From DASTBU01 sp035711845 (GTDB lineage Bacteria; Acidobacteriota; Vicinamibacteria; Vicinamibacterales; 2-12-FULL-66-21), in contig DASTBU010000081.1 in assembly GCA_035711845.1 (NCBI GenBank), forward strand, positions 12,944-76,943: a stretch of DNA of 64,000 bases, given 5' to 3'. Below, in pieces: positions 8,090 through 17,272 of this stretch. Numbering within the stretch: position 1 is the stretch's first letter; every line of letters begins with the position of its first letter. Under the pieces are notes generated by a model. The model worked only from the letters and a program-made list of their open reading frames with translations. It did not search any database and was not told where the DNA came from. A program made the position numbers and the translations under genes.

Positions 8090-10585
8090 ATGGCGACGGT
8101 GATGTCACGTTTGCGCGCTCCATTCGTGGTGCACGGCCTTGGTATCCTTGCGCTCTTCAATCTCGCGGTCGCGCATCCCCTCTACGAGGTCCTGGCCGGC
8201 AGCCCCGAGTTCTTCGTTGCGCGCCGCGCATCGCCGGTAGACCTGTGGCTGTTCGTGGCGGTCTTCTCGGTCGTGCTGCCTGCGGGAATCATCGCGCTCG
8301 TCTGGATCGCCGACCGGATGTCGAAAACAGCCGGCCATGCAGTATTGGCCCTGGCAGTCGGCCTGCTTTGCGCCGCGCTGGCGCTTCAGGCGCTGGAACA
8401 ACTCGGGGTGGATCGAGCGCGTCCGGCGTTTGCAGGCGCCGCCATGGCAGGCATCGGAGCGCTGATTGCCTACCTGCGCGTCTCCGCGGCGCGAACCTAT
8501 GTCGCGCTGCTCGGGCCGGCCGTTCTCGCGGTGCCGATCCTGTTTCTCGCGCGGCCCTCCATCCGTGTCTTCGCCTTTCCCCATGAGGAGTCTCTGCGAT
8601 ACCCGCCGGCGACGCTGAACGCGACACCGCCGATCGTCCTGATCGTGTTCGACCAGCTGCCGCTGGCATCGCTCCTCGATGCGGACGGCCTGATCGACCG
8701 GGAGTTGTATCCGGCGTTCGCGGGCCTCGCAGACGAGGCGACGTGGTTCCGGAATGCGACGGCGGTCGCTGCGAGCACGGGGTCGGCGCTCCCCCCGATC
8801 GTCACCGGAATCCACCCGCGCCGGAACACCCGTCGGATGGCGGCTGCGGACCCGAACAACCTGTTTACCTACCTCTCCGGCTCGTACCGGATGAACGTCG
8901 TCGAGCCGATCACGAGCCTGTGTCCGGCGTCCGTTTGTCCGCAGGAGCGTGAGGGGTTGGCAACGCGGCTGTGGGCACTCGGGATCGACGTCACGATCGT
9001 GTACCTTCACGTGCTCGCTCCGCGCGAGCTCGAGGCGGCGCTGCCGCCCGTCGACCAGAACTGGAAGAACTTCGCGGCGGACCAGCCGTGGCACAGGCGC
9101 TGGGTCGAGCAACGGGACCTCGATCGGCGGGAAGGACCCAGGCGATTCATCGACGCGATAGAGGGGGGCGGCGATCGTCCGACCTTCCACTTTCTGCACG
9201 CGCTCCTGCCTCACGAACCCTACATCTATGCACGCACCGGCCAGGCCTTCGGCAAGGGAACGGCGCTGCCCGGCCTGGCGCCCGGTGGCTACCGGTGGGG
9301 AAACGACGAATGGATCGTCGGTCAGAACTATCAGGCACACCTCGTCCAGCTCGGGTACGTGGACGCGCTGCTCGGGCGCATTCTCGCACGCCTGAAATCG
9401 GCAGATGTCTTCGATCGGGCGCTCGTCATCGTGACGTCCGACCATGGTGCCAGCTTTCAGCCCGATCGTCCCTTCAAGGGGGTGACCGCAGACACGGCCG
9501 CCGACATCATGGCCGTGCCGCTTTTCGTGAAGACGCCGGGGCAGCGCGCCGGCAGCATCAGCGATCGCAACGTCGAGGCGGTCGACATCGCGCCGACCAT
9601 CGCGAGCGTGCTGGGTGGGACGCTGCCCTGGAGCACCCAGGGCACCTCCGCTCTGGATGCGGCAACGGCGCCGCGTCCAGAAAAATCGGCGCTCGCCGGC
9701 GCCGAGCGCCACGTGGTCAGGGATCCGGAGGCGTTCCCTGCGGCAGTCCGGACGGTGGTCGCTCGGAAGCTGGCCTTGTTTCGCGACGGAGATCCCCACG
9801 CGCCGCTTCGCGCCCCGCATCCGGACCTCGTCGGCCGTGACATTTCCGAACTGCGCATCGGAGCGCGATGGGATGGCCCGGTCGTGCTGAAGGATGCGTT
9901 TGTGTTCACGTCGATGGATCCGACGGCCGATTTCGTACCGGCGCGGCTGGAGGGGCAGGCCTACGGCGTGGAGGGAACGACGGAACGGCTGGCACTCGCC
10001 GTCGCCGTAAACAACCGCGTGCGTGCGACCACGCTGACCGCGAAGGGCGACGCGATGTGGTCAGCCTTGGTTCCGCTTGATGCATTTCGGCCCGGACGCA
10101 ACGATGTGCGCGTGTTCGTGATCGAGGACGCGGACGGTCCGGTTCTCCGCGCCGTCGTCGAGACGCGACGCCCGCCGGAGCTCGATCTGATCTCGGGCCA
10201 GGCGAAGCACATGTGGGGCGTGCGCCAGTCGGGCTTGTATCCGCGGGAGTTCAGCGGCACCCGTCCGTTCTACTGGACGGACGGCACCGCGCGGCTGGTG
10301 ACGCCACTCGATTCCCAGGCTCCGCCGGTGGCGTTGAAAATCGACGTGTCGATGACCGGCCGGCCAGAGGCGAACCTGCGTGTCCTCATCAACGGGTGTG
10401 AACTGTTTCGCGGCCCCATCTCGGGCACCTGGTCGCAAACGTTCTCGTTGGAATCCTGCCGACCCGGCGGCACCGAGGCGACAATCGAGCTCCTGAGCGA
10501 TACGTTCACACCCGGTGAGCACGATGCGCGGCGCCTCGGGGTTGCGCTCGACTCGGTCACGCTCGTCACCCGCTCTTCGCAATAG
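8090..10585 (+). CDS. Membrane-anchored sulfatase-like (alkaline phosphatase superfamily) hydrolase
   Basis: The 831-aa protein has five hydrophobic helices in the first 165 residues and then a sulfatase/LTA-synthase-like catalytic domain. Seen in order are 'VLIVFDQLPLASL' (first metal Asp), a Ser/Thr-rich nucleophile region 'AASTGSALPPIVTG', 'FHFLHALLPHEPYIY' and the second metal motif 'VIVTSDHGASF'. It lacks the Cys-x-Pro-x-Arg signature of formylglycine sulfatases, so a Thr/Ser nucleophile as in phosphoglycerol or phosphoethanolamine transferases is more likely. The last 200 residues form beta-rich modules. The active site should face the periplasm, acting on cell-surface glycans or lipids (inference). 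Its last 20 bp overlap the convergent MocR-type gene. Confidence 0.82.
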   Translation: MATVMSRLRAPFVVHGLGILALFNLAVAHPLYEVLAGSPEFFVARRASPVDLWLFVAVFSVVLPAGIIALVWIADRMSKTAGHAVLALAVGLLCAALALQALEQLGVDRARPAFAGAAMAGIGALIAYLRVSAARTYVALLGPAVLAVPILFLARPSIRVFAFPHEESLRYPPATLNATPPIVLIVFDQLPLASLLDADGLIDRELYPAFAGLADEATWFRNATAVAASTGSALPPIVTGIHPRRNTRRMAAADPNNLFTYLSGSYRMNVVEPITSLCPASVCPQEREGLATRLWALGIDVTIVYLHVLAPRELEAALPPVDQNWKNFAADQPWHRRWVEQRDLDRREGPRRFIDAIEGGGDRPTFHFLHALLPHEPYIYARTGQAFGKGTALPGLAPGGYRWGNDEWIVGQNYQAHLVQLGYVDALLGRILARLKSADVFDRALVIVTSDHGASFQPDRPFKGVTADTAADIMAVPLFVKTPGQRAGSISDRNVEAVDIAPTIASVLGGTLPWSTQGTSALDAATAPRPEKSALAGAERHVVRDPEAFPAAVRTVVARKLALFRDGDPHAPLRAPHPDLVGRDISELRIGARWDGPVVLKDAFVFTSMDPTADFVPARLEGQAYGVEGTTERLALAVAVNNRVRATTLTAKGDAMWSALVPLDAFRPGRNDVRVFVIEDADGPVLRAVVETRRPPELDLISGQAKHMWGVRQSGLYPREFSGTRPFYWTDGTARLVTPLDSQAPPVALKIDVSMTGRPEANLRVLINGCELFRGPISGTWSQTFSLESCRPGGTEATIELLSDTFTPGEHDARRLGVALDSVTLVTRSSQ

Positions 10586-12098
10586 CCACTGCAGCCTTTC
10601 GCGGTCGCCCACGCGTCGACTCAGGCGACACCGTACGCTGTTTCTGGCCGGCATCCAACGCGCTCGTCCGGAGCACCTCGCCCAGGACCCGTGTAGCATC
10701 GAGCAGGCGTCGCTCCGCGGAACCGCCGAAGCCGAGCAGGAGCCCGCTCCGCCGGGCTCGACCCGCGTAACAGGAAGACAGAGCCGTTGCGGTCAGGCCG
10801 CGCCGGGCAATGCGCGCGACGACGTCCTGGTCGGTGAGCCCGCTCGCCAGCAGGGCCGACACATGGAGCCCCGCGTCGGCGTTGTGAACGATGAGCCAAT
10901 CGCCGCAGTGCCGAGCCAGACCGGCCACGAGGGCGTCACGCCGGCCCTGATACACGCGGCGCATGCGCCGGAGGTGCCGCGCGAACTGGCCACTCTGGAC
11001 GAAATCGGCGAGCGCCAGCTGATAGAGCGTCGGCGAGAAGAGATCGAAAGCTTCGCGCGCGTCGACGAACCGTTGCCACAGCGACGGGGGCACGACGAGG
11101 TACGCCACGCGCACGGCCGGAAAGAGCACCTTGCTGAACGTACCGATGTAGATCACCCGTCCGTGCGAATCCATTCCCTGGAGCGCACCGAGGGGCCGGC
11201 TCACGTAGCGATACTCGCTGTCGTAGTCGTCCTCGAGGACCCACGCGTTGCCTCGGGACGCCCACTCGAGCAGCGCCAGCCGCCTGACCGCCGTCATCTG
11301 GATGCCGAGAGGGTACTGATGCGACGGCGTGACGTACGCCAGGCGGACGCGATCCCCATGACTGCGCAGGGCGGGTACGCTCAGCCCTTCTTCGTCCACC
11401 GGCACCGAAACCAGCTCCGCGCCGCTGGCACCGAGCGCGGCCCTCGCGCCCGGGTAGCCCGGTTCCTCGAGGGCGGCACGATCGCCACGGGCCAGCAGCA
11501 CCGCGCCAGCCAACCGGAGCGCCGCCTGCGATCCCGGGACGATGAGGACCTCCGCCGCCTCGCAGCGGACGCCGCGCGCGGCGCGCAGATGTTCGGCAAT
11601 CGCCACGCGCAGCGACGCCACCCCTGCCGGATCGCCGTACGCCATGTCGTCGCGTGGCAGGGCGTGGGCATGTCTCGCCACGAGCCTGGCCCACAGCCGG
11701 TGGGGAAACTCGTCCAGTGCAGGAAGACTCATGCGAAACGGCCCGAGGCCTCCTTCATCCCGCGTGCAAAGCGAGGCGACGTGAGACCGCCCGGCCGCGT
11801 TGGCGGTACCGCCGTCTGAGCGGACCGGCGCCCGAAAGAGATCGTCGGGGAGCTCTCCCCTGACGTACGTTCCAGACCCGACACGGCCGACCAGATAACC
11901 CTCGTGCAGCAGTTGGTCGTAAGCAGCCAGCACGGGGAAGCGCGACACGCCGAGATCGGCCGCCAGCGTTCTGGTCGACGGGATCCGTCGCCCTGGACGG
12001 ATCCGGCCGTCCAGAATCGCACGCCGCAACCCGTCACAGATTTGCTGATGGATGGGAGCGTCAAGCGAGCGGTCGATGTCGACGTGCAAAGTGGTCAT
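10566..12098 (-). CDS. MocR/PdxR-type GntR regulator with aminotransferase-like domain
   Basis: This is a 510-aa fusion. A GntR winged helix occupies residues 10-75 ('PIHQQICDGLRRAILDGRIRPG', 'PSTRTLAADLGVSRFPV'). A fold-type I aminotransferase domain follows (about 115-480) with the PLP segments 'LEDDYDSEYRY' and 'GTFSKVLFPAVRVAYLV', whose Lys is the expected Schiff-base residue. MocR proteins sense PLP or amino-compound adducts and regulate vitamin B6, GABA or taurine genes. The divergent gene at 12157 is the nearest possible target, but nothing ties it to B6 metabolism. The C-terminal stop falls inside the end of the sulfatase-like gene. Confidence 0.9.
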   Translation of the reverse strand: MTTLHVDIDRSLDAPIHQQICDGLRRAILDGRIRPGRRIPSTRTLAADLGVSRFPVLAAYDQLLHEGYLVGRVGSGTYVRGELPDDLFRAPVRSDGGTANAAGRSHVASLCTRDEGGLGPFRMSLPALDEFPHRLWARLVARHAHALPRDDMAYGDPAGVASLRVAIAEHLRAARGVRCEAAEVLIVPGSQAALRLAGAVLLARGDRAALEEPGYPGARAALGASGAELVSVPVDEEGLSVPALRSHGDRVRLAYVTPSHQYPLGIQMTAVRRLALLEWASRGNAWVLEDDYDSEYRYVSRPLGALQGMDSHGRVIYIGTFSKVLFPAVRVAYLVVPPSLWQRFVDAREAFDLFSPTLYQLALADFVQSGQFARHLRRMRRVYQGRRDALVAGLARHCGDWLIVHNADAGLHVSALLASGLTDQDVVARIARRGLTATALSSCYAGRARRSGLLLGFGGSAERRLLDATRVLGEVLRTSALDAGQKQRTVSPESTRGRPRKAAVAIAKSG

Positions 12099-12144
12099 GT
12101 CACAAGCCTTGAAATGGCGATGGCGTCAATGCCAGTTCGGGGAT

Positions 12145-12150
12145 TATAAG
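12145..12150 (+). promoter_or_regulatory. -10 hexamer TATAAG six nt before the ATG (leaderless start)
   Basis: TATAAG ends 6 nt before the ATG at 12157, so the transcript would begin at or beside the start codon. No Shine-Dalgarno sequence is present and no good -35 is seen. It shows the same arrangement as the sites at 24035, 32221 and 42620. Confidence 0.4.
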
Positions 12151-12156
12151 CACGGG

Positions 12157-12894
12157 ATGCGAGCGCTTGGGCTCTTGATTTGCAGCGCAGTTGTCCTCCC
12201 ATGGTCGTCCCACGGGGTCCCGCCGTCAGGATCGGTTCCGCCGGACCCGGTGCTGGTCCAGTCTGTCGCGCCTCGGGACGGACGGCACGACTTCGACTTC
12301 GAGATTGGTACTTGGAACACCAGGCTGTCGCGCAGGTTGAAGCCCTTGACCGGCTCTTCGACGTGGGTCGAGTACGAGGGAACGAGCGTCGTCCGCAAGG
12401 TCTGGGACGGCAAGGCCAACCTCGTGGAGCTCGATGTCAAGGGATTATCGGGCCGCATCGAAGGCTTGAGCCTGCGCCTTTACAATCCGGAGTCCACGCA
12501 GTGGAGCCTCAACTTCTCCAACAGCGCCGGCGGAACCTTGAGCCCGCCGGTCGTCGGGGAGTTCAGGAATGGACGCGGCGCGTTCTTCGGTCAGGAATTC
12601 CTCAACGGCCGGATGATCTACGTGCGGTTCGTCATCTCGGACATCACCCCCTCGTCATGCCGCTTCGAGCAGGCGTTCTCAGACGACGGGGGAAAGACGT
12701 GGGAGGTGAACTGGATCGCGGTGGACACGCGGGTGACGGATGCCTCGGCATCGGCCGCGATCGACTCGCGCAGGAGGCCACGGGTGCAGGATAATGTCCT
12801 GGGACCGCGTTGGGTTCCGCCTCTGAATGAGTACATTTCGAATCGCGCTCGGCAACATCCAGAGCTGCGCACGGGATCACCCGCGAAGTTCTGA
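12157..12894 (+). CDS. Secreted DUF1579-like protein
   Basis: The 245-aa protein begins with a clear signal peptide ('MRALGLLICSAVVLPWSSHG'). The mature part holds 'RHDFDFEIGTWNTRLSRRL', the opening block of the DUF1579-type beta-barrel family, and later 'FVISDITPSSCRFEQAFS'. Members are exported proteins of unknown function with a lipocalin-like fold, so a small-molecule binding role is only a guess. The ATG at 12157 is chosen because it places the signal peptide at the N-terminus; a longer frame from 12052 would run into the MocR promoter region. It is followed 24 bp later by the alpha/beta hydrolase gene. Confidence 0.72.
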   Translation: MRALGLLICSAVVLPWSSHGVPPSGSVPPDPVLVQSVAPRDGRHDFDFEIGTWNTRLSRRLKPLTGSSTWVEYEGTSVVRKVWDGKANLVELDVKGLSGRIEGLSLRLYNPESTQWSLNFSNSAGGTLSPPVVGEFRNGRGAFFGQEFLNGRMIYVRFVISDITPSSCRFEQAFSDDGGKTWEVNWIAVDTRVTDASASAAIDSRRRPRVQDNVLGPRWVPPLNEYISNRARQHPELRTGSPAKF

Positions 12895-12918
12895 CCCACG
12901 CTGACCCTCGAGACGCCC

Positions 12919-13857
12919 ATGCTACGAGACAGAACCCCCGTGACTTCCAGCGTTTTCGTCCTGATGGTGAGCATCGCCGCCATCGCGCAAACCGGCGACC
13001 GTGCACCGGTCCGCCAGCTGCACGTCAACGGTGTGGACCTCTCGTACCTCGAAGAAGGGCGAGGCACACCGGTCGTATTCGTTCATGGAGCCGCGTGCGA
13101 TCTGCGCTACTGGGAGCCGCAGCGCGCGGCATTCGCGAGAGAGTACCGCTTCATCGCGTACTCCCACCGGTACCACGGCACGGGACCGTGGCCCGACGAT
13201 GGGAAGCTCTACTTCGCCGAGACGCACGCCGCCGATCTGGCGGCGTTCGTTTCAGGGCTGAAGGCCGGGCCTGTTCATCTGGTTGGTCTGTCGTACGGCG
13301 GCCTGGTGGCCGCGATGGCCGCAATCAAGGAGCCGGGGCTGGTACGGACCCTGACGCTGGCTGAACCAAGCCTGTTTTCGGTCCTCGCCGAAGCAGCCGA
13401 CGGCAAGCAGTTTCTTGGGCAGTGGAACAAAGATGCCGAACCCATGGTTGCTGCGATCAAGGCTGGGGACTACGCGGGAGCCACGCGGCACTTGACCGCC
13501 CTCGTCACGGGTGGACGCCCGGAGGATTTCGACAGGATGCCCGCGCCGCTCCGTGAGCTTCTGCTCGGCAACGCGCGGACGCTGCCGCTGCTGCTGGCCG
13601 GGCAGCCCCCGAACGTCACGTGCGAGATGCTTCGCGGCATCAAGGCCCCCACGCTCGTGGTGCGGGGCGAGCGCACGCCGCCGATCTTCTCGAGGACCAA
13701 CGAGGAGGTGGGGAAATGTATCGCCGGCAGCAGGCTCGTGACGATCCCGAACGCGTCGCATCCGATGTCGTACGACAACCCGGTCGCGTTCAACGACGCG
13801 GTGCTGGCGTTCCTCGCGAAGAGCCCGGCCGATCCGTCCCGGGAAATCGAACGGTAG
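12919..13857 (+). CDS. Secreted alpha/beta hydrolase
   Basis: The 312-aa protein has a hydrophobic export signal at residues 8-24. The oxyanion-hole motif 'VVFVHGAACDLRYW' (about 52-65), the nucleophile elbow 'LVGLSYGGLVAA' with Ser125, and a C-terminal 'NASHPMSYDNP' with the catalytic His define an alpha/beta hydrolase of the epoxide-hydrolase/haloperoxidase-like group. The usual acid position reads 'VVRGERTPPI', so the acid is uncertain. It is probably periplasmic. It lies 24 bp after the DUF1579-like gene, so the two are likely cotranscribed, and it converges with the B3 beta-lactamase-like gene, leaving only 4 bp between stops. Substrate unknown. Confidence 0.85.
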   Translation: MLRDRTPVTSSVFVLMVSIAAIAQTGDRAPVRQLHVNGVDLSYLEEGRGTPVVFVHGAACDLRYWEPQRAAFAREYRFIAYSHRYHGTGPWPDDGKLYFAETHAADLAAFVSGLKAGPVHLVGLSYGGLVAAMAAIKEPGLVRTLTLAEPSLFSVLAEAADGKQFLGQWNKDAEPMVAAIKAGDYAGATRHLTALVTGGRPEDFDRMPAPLRELLLGNARTLPLLLAGQPPNVTCEMLRGIKAPTLVVRGERTPPIFSRTNEEVGKCIAGSRLVTIPNASHPMSYDNPVAFNDAVLAFLAKSPADPSREIER

Positions 13858-13861
13858 CGCC

Positions 13862-14746
13862 CTACTTCTTCTCTTCCGCCTCGATGCGCTTGCGAAGGCT
13901 CGCTCGACCCCGTTCGGCGTAGCGACGGCAGGCTGCGGTATCGATCAGGGCATCGGTTTCGCCGTTCTCGCGCTTTGCGAGTCGCTCCAGCAGATCCGAC
14001 GTCCCGGGATGTGGCGTGAGCAATATGTCGCAGGGCGCTGCGCTCAGGAATGCGAAGCCCTTCTCGAAATCGGCGAGCGCTGTCGGGTATTCCCTGCTGC
14101 GTGTGAAGGCGAAGCCGTCAGCGGAGATCACCGTCAGGCTGTCAGCGTAAACCATGTCGAGGCAACGCCCCCCCTGGCACGACGTCCACGTCCAGCTCGT
14201 GCCTCCCGGCGTGTGTCCGCCCGTGGCGTGTGCGGTCAGCTCGAGAGGTCCGACGCGAACCGCTTGCCCGTCGGACACCACCTGCACCTGCCCGACACGC
14301 GCGATGTCGGGGAGTACGCCATATTGCGGATCGTCAGGTCCCGACCGGCCCTGCTCGAGCACCCGAGCGCTCGCTGCCCTCGCCGCGGCCCTGGCGCCGC
14401 TGAGCCGCAGCAGCTCGCCGATTCCCCCGGCATGGTCGTAGTGCACGTGAGAGTTGAGGATCAGGTCGACGTCCTCGATGCGAAACCCGAGGCGCTGGAT
14501 GCTGGCGACAATTCCCGGTACCGATTCCGGGAGTGCGCCGTCGATCAGGACGTGGCCGGAACCGGAGGTGATGAGAATGGAACTCACGCCCCTTGGACCA
14601 ACGTAGTAGGTGTTGCCGAACACACGGAACGGCGCCTGCGGCGCATTCCACTCCACACGGGGATTCTGGGCAACCGCCGTCATCGAGGCGGCGATTAAAA
14701 CGAGCACGCTGCGCGGAACACCGCCGCACATCGACATTTGGTTCAT
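13862..14746 (-). CDS. Subclass B3 metallo-beta-lactamase-like hydrolase
   Basis: This is a 294-aa exported protein (signal region 10-27). It has all six B3 zinc ligands: 'NSHVHYDHAGG' gives His100, His102, Asp104 and His105; 'GGHTPGGTSW' gives His178; and 'LTPHPG' gives His246. The DHH plus HHH pattern separates B3 from B1/B2 enzymes. Length equals typical B3 enzymes (280-300 aa). Many environmental relatives hydrolyse beta-lactams when expressed in other hosts, but some are lactonases or have other substrates. The ATG at 14746 is used because it puts the signal peptide first. An AAC(3)-like gene lies 328 bp upstream on the same strand. Confidence 0.85.
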   Translation of the reverse strand: MNQMSMCGGVPRSVLVLIAASMTAVAQNPRVEWNAPQAPFRVFGNTYYVGPRGVSSILITSGSGHVLIDGALPESVPGIVASIQRLGFRIEDVDLILNSHVHYDHAGGIGELLRLSGARAAARAASARVLEQGRSGPDDPQYGVLPDIARVGQVQVVSDGQAVRVGPLELTAHATGGHTPGGTSWTWTSCQGGRCLDMVYADSLTVISADGFAFTRSREYPTALADFEKGFAFLSAAPCDILLTPHPGTSDLLERLAKRENGETDALIDTAACRRYAERGRASLRKRIEAEEKK

Positions 14747-14843
14747 AAGGCGCGTCTTCCTTCGGCCACCAGTGCCTGAGCTTTCTTGAAGGCCGCCCCG
14801 CGGCTGATTTTGCCATTGATCGCGGCGGGCATCTGGCGGGCTC

Positions 14844-14999
14844 ATGTCGGTCGGCCGGTTCACGGCCACGCTGTTCCCGCTGTTCTTCGCCCTCGCGGCC
14901 GCGGTGCCCGAACGGCACCTGCCGCCGGTGATCATGACGTTCAGCGTCCTGCAGGGGCTCATCGCGGTGCTCTTCTTCACCTGGCGCCCGCCGTTCTGA
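14844..14999 (+). pseudogene. Fragment of a membrane glycosyltransferase C-terminus
   Basis: A 51-codon frame encodes two hydrophobic helices with 'SVGRFTATLFPLFFALA' and 'VLQGLIAVLFFTWRPPF', the pattern at the end of PIG-V/mannosyltransferase-like integral membrane proteins. Upstream in the same frame there is a stop at 14817, and no other part of such a gene is present. I interpret it as a decayed remnant in the gap between the two resistance-like genes. A genuine small membrane protein cannot be ruled out. Confidence 0.4.
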
Positions 15000-15074
15000 T
15001 CGCGCGGAGAGTGGCGCCGTTGCCGCGTCCTTCGACCGCGTTGTTGCGTGCCCCTTCTCACCCCCGGTATAGAT

Positions 15075-15905
15075 TCAGCCATCAAGGAGGTCTTTTGCAG
15101 CCCGTGGGTCCGCTGCAACCGCCTCCATTACGCTCGACGCGAATACGAGCAGTCCGCGGGAGTCCAGGAGGACGCATTCCGCGTTACCCACGTATCCGCC
15201 GCGGTTGTTGGTGCGGGCAAGGTAGGCGTCCACGAGGAGCGCAAAGAAACGCCCCGGCCAGTTCGGGTGAGCCCCGGCGTCCGACGAGTCGTATTCCTCC
15301 ATGTCCCGCCAGACGCGACGGCCGTTGTCGGCGACGGGGACTTTGAACCTCGCCACTCGTTTGCCGGGGATGTCAACGATGTGCTCCACGTAATGCAGGA
15401 AGGTGACGGTGTCGTGATCGCAGCCGAGCAGGAGAATCCTGCCGTCGAGCTCGACGAACCGATCGAGCGCGGATTCGTAGCCGAACGCGTAATCCCAGGG
15501 CTGTTTCGAGATGAGGAAGCCGGCATGGCGGCCCCAGACGACGAAGCGGGCAACGTGCGGGTTGACCGTGGCGCCTGGATACGTGCGGAAGAATTCGACG
15601 AGCGTGCCGTTGTCGCGCTGGGCCCTCGCGGTGTACGGATCGAAGGGCGGCAGCTTCTCGAGGATCTCGCGCTCCTGCTCCGGAGCGAGATTTCCCCGGC
15701 CGACCTCGTCGTAATACGCGGGACAGCTCGCATACATCATCAGCGTTCCATCGGGGGTCAGAGCGTCCTTCAACGCGAGGTGGATCTGGTCGGGCCCCCC
15801 CGCCACCTCGCCGACCGACCTCACCGAGGCATGGACCATCAGCGTCTCGCCGGGGGCGATGCCGAGCTTCCGAAATCCCTCCTTCAGCTTCTGCCTCGAA
15901 TGCAT
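15075..15905 (-). CDS. AAC(3)-family aminoglycoside N-acetyltransferase-like protein
   Basis: The 276-aa protein matches the antibiotic acetyltransferase (AAC(3)) family along its length. 'ETLMVHASVRSVGEVAGGPD' (20-39) is the conserved acetyl-CoA region, and 'LLLGCDHDTVTFLHYVEH' (about 159-176) is the conserved active-site stretch with the paired His residues. Family members acetylate the 3-amino group of aminoglycosides; chromosomal homologues in soil bacteria often have uncertain substrates. It stands 328 bp upstream of the B3 beta-lactamase-like gene on the same strand. The start is the ATG at 15905. Confidence 0.87.
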   Translation of the reverse strand: MHSRQKLKEGFRKLGIAPGETLMVHASVRSVGEVAGGPDQIHLALKDALTPDGTLMMYASCPAYYDEVGRGNLAPEQEREILEKLPPFDPYTARAQRDNGTLVEFFRTYPGATVNPHVARFVVWGRHAGFLISKQPWDYAFGYESALDRFVELDGRILLLGCDHDTVTFLHYVEHIVDIPGKRVARFKVPVADNGRRVWRDMEEYDSSDAGAHPNWPGRFFALLVDAYLARTNNRGGYVGNAECVLLDSRGLLVFASSVMEAVAADPRAAKDLLDG

Positions 15906-16004
15906 GAGCTTTGGACCCGTGCGGATTGTAGGGCGCGACCCGTCAAGCCGCTCGTGGCGCCGCGCCGACGCATCGTATGACCGGTGCCGCCGCGGTCGCC
16001 GAGA

Positions 16005-17255
16005 TCACGTCGCAAGGACGACGAGGCTGACGGCCGCGGCCACGACGACGAGCAGCAGACCGGTGCCAGCGATCGTCCGGAACCGCTCGTTTCCGAGCAC
16101 CACTGCCATCACGAACTTGACCACGGTGTTCGACAGAACACCAACGGCGATCGCGAGCGCCGCCAACTCCACCGAATCGGTCCGCGCGAGGCCACGGGCC
16201 ATCGAGAGCGTGAGCGCATCGACGTCGGTGAGCCCCAGCACAGCCGCCGTGGTCAGGACGCCGGACTCCCCCCAGCTCCGACGCGCGAACTCCACGATCA
16301 TCAGGACCGCCTGAAACATCAACGCCATCTGCAGCGCCGCGCCCAGCTGCAGAGGGTTCTGCTGCGGCGGCCCCTCGCCGACGGTCTCCGCGGACCTGCG
16401 GGCGCCCCACGCCGCAATGGAGGCGGCCACGACGCCCGGCAGAACCAAAAACGGCGCGAGCGGCGGCACGACGGCAGCGTTGAGCGCAGCCGTCACGATG
16501 ATCACGCGCGGGAAGACCACGGCATTTGCTGCCATCGCGCCCAACGCCAGCTGCCGGGCCAACGGTGGATCAATCCGGCTCGACCGAGCGAACGTGATCG
16601 TCACGTTGGTCGACGAGACGAGCCCGCCGAGGAGCCCTGTCACCAGGTACCCGTGACCGGGACCTATCAGACGACGCGCGACGTGCCCGAGGAAGCTCAC
16701 GCCCGAGAAGAAGAGCACGAGCATCCACAACTCGCGGGGCCGGATGCCACCGAGCGGTCCGTACGGCCCCTGGGGAAGCAGCGGCAGCACGACGAGCGCC
16801 AGCACCGCAAAGCGTACTCCGGCGCGCAGACCCACATCGTCGATGCGCTCGACGAGCGCGTGAACGCGCGATTTTTCGACGAGCAGCAGGCTCGTCAGCG
16901 CGATGATGCCGCTCGACAGCCGGAACGCGCCGATGCCGGCCAGCACGCCGGCGGCCAGGACCACGAGCGCGGCCACCTCGGTCGTGCCGTCGACGTCGCG
17001 CCCGCTCGCCGCGACGTAGCCCGCCACCACGATGCCGGCGGCCCCGGCCAGCAAAATGGCTGCCGCGACCGTCATGCCCGCTGTCCAGAACAACCCGCTC
17101 AACCCCGCGATCGCGCCGAGCATCGTGAACGTGCGAACGCCAGCGAACCGGGCCTCTGGCCCCTCAGCATGCCCAGACCACTGGCGCTCGATTCCGACCG
17201 CGGCTCCACCGAGCATGGCGATGGCGAGGCCCAGAATGTCGGCGAAATCGATCAT
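16005..17255 (-). CDS. MgtC/SapB-DUF4010 membrane protein
   Basis: This is a 416-aa polytopic protein with about 12 hydrophobic helices. The N-terminal quarter has the MgtC signature 'MLGGAAVGIERQW' and 'FAGVRTFTMLGAIAGLSG'. The remaining part is the DUF4010 domain, with 'GLLGGLVSSTNVTITFARSS' near residue 225 and 'LSNTVVKFVMAVVLG' near 372. This two-domain form is common in soil bacteria; an ion or small-molecule transport role is suggested but unproven. The ATG at 17255 aligns with family N-termini, and the 19-residue upstream extension is not used. It ends 17 bp from the next gene on the same strand, suggesting an operon with pncB. Confidence 0.85.
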   Translation of the reverse strand: MIDFADILGLAIAMLGGAAVGIERQWSGHAEGPEARFAGVRTFTMLGAIAGLSGLFWTAGMTVAAAILLAGAAGIVVAGYVAASGRDVDGTTEVAALVVLAAGVLAGIGAFRLSSGIIALTSLLLVEKSRVHALVERIDDVGLRAGVRFAVLALVVLPLLPQGPYGPLGGIRPRELWMLVLFFSGVSFLGHVARRLIGPGHGYLVTGLLGGLVSSTNVTITFARSSRIDPPLARQLALGAMAANAVVFPRVIIVTAALNAAVVPPLAPFLVLPGVVAASIAAWGARRSAETVGEGPPQQNPLQLGAALQMALMFQAVLMIVEFARRSWGESGVLTTAAVLGLTDVDALTLSMARGLARTDSVELAALAIAVGVLSNTVVKFVMAVVLGNERFRTIAGTGLLLVVVAAAVSLVVLAT

Positions 17256-17272
17256 GGGAAGGGAGGTCCATC

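Noticed and set aside
13862..15905. Horizontally acquired resistance island
   Set aside because: No integrase, IS or tRNA border is present and base composition by eye is like the surroundings.
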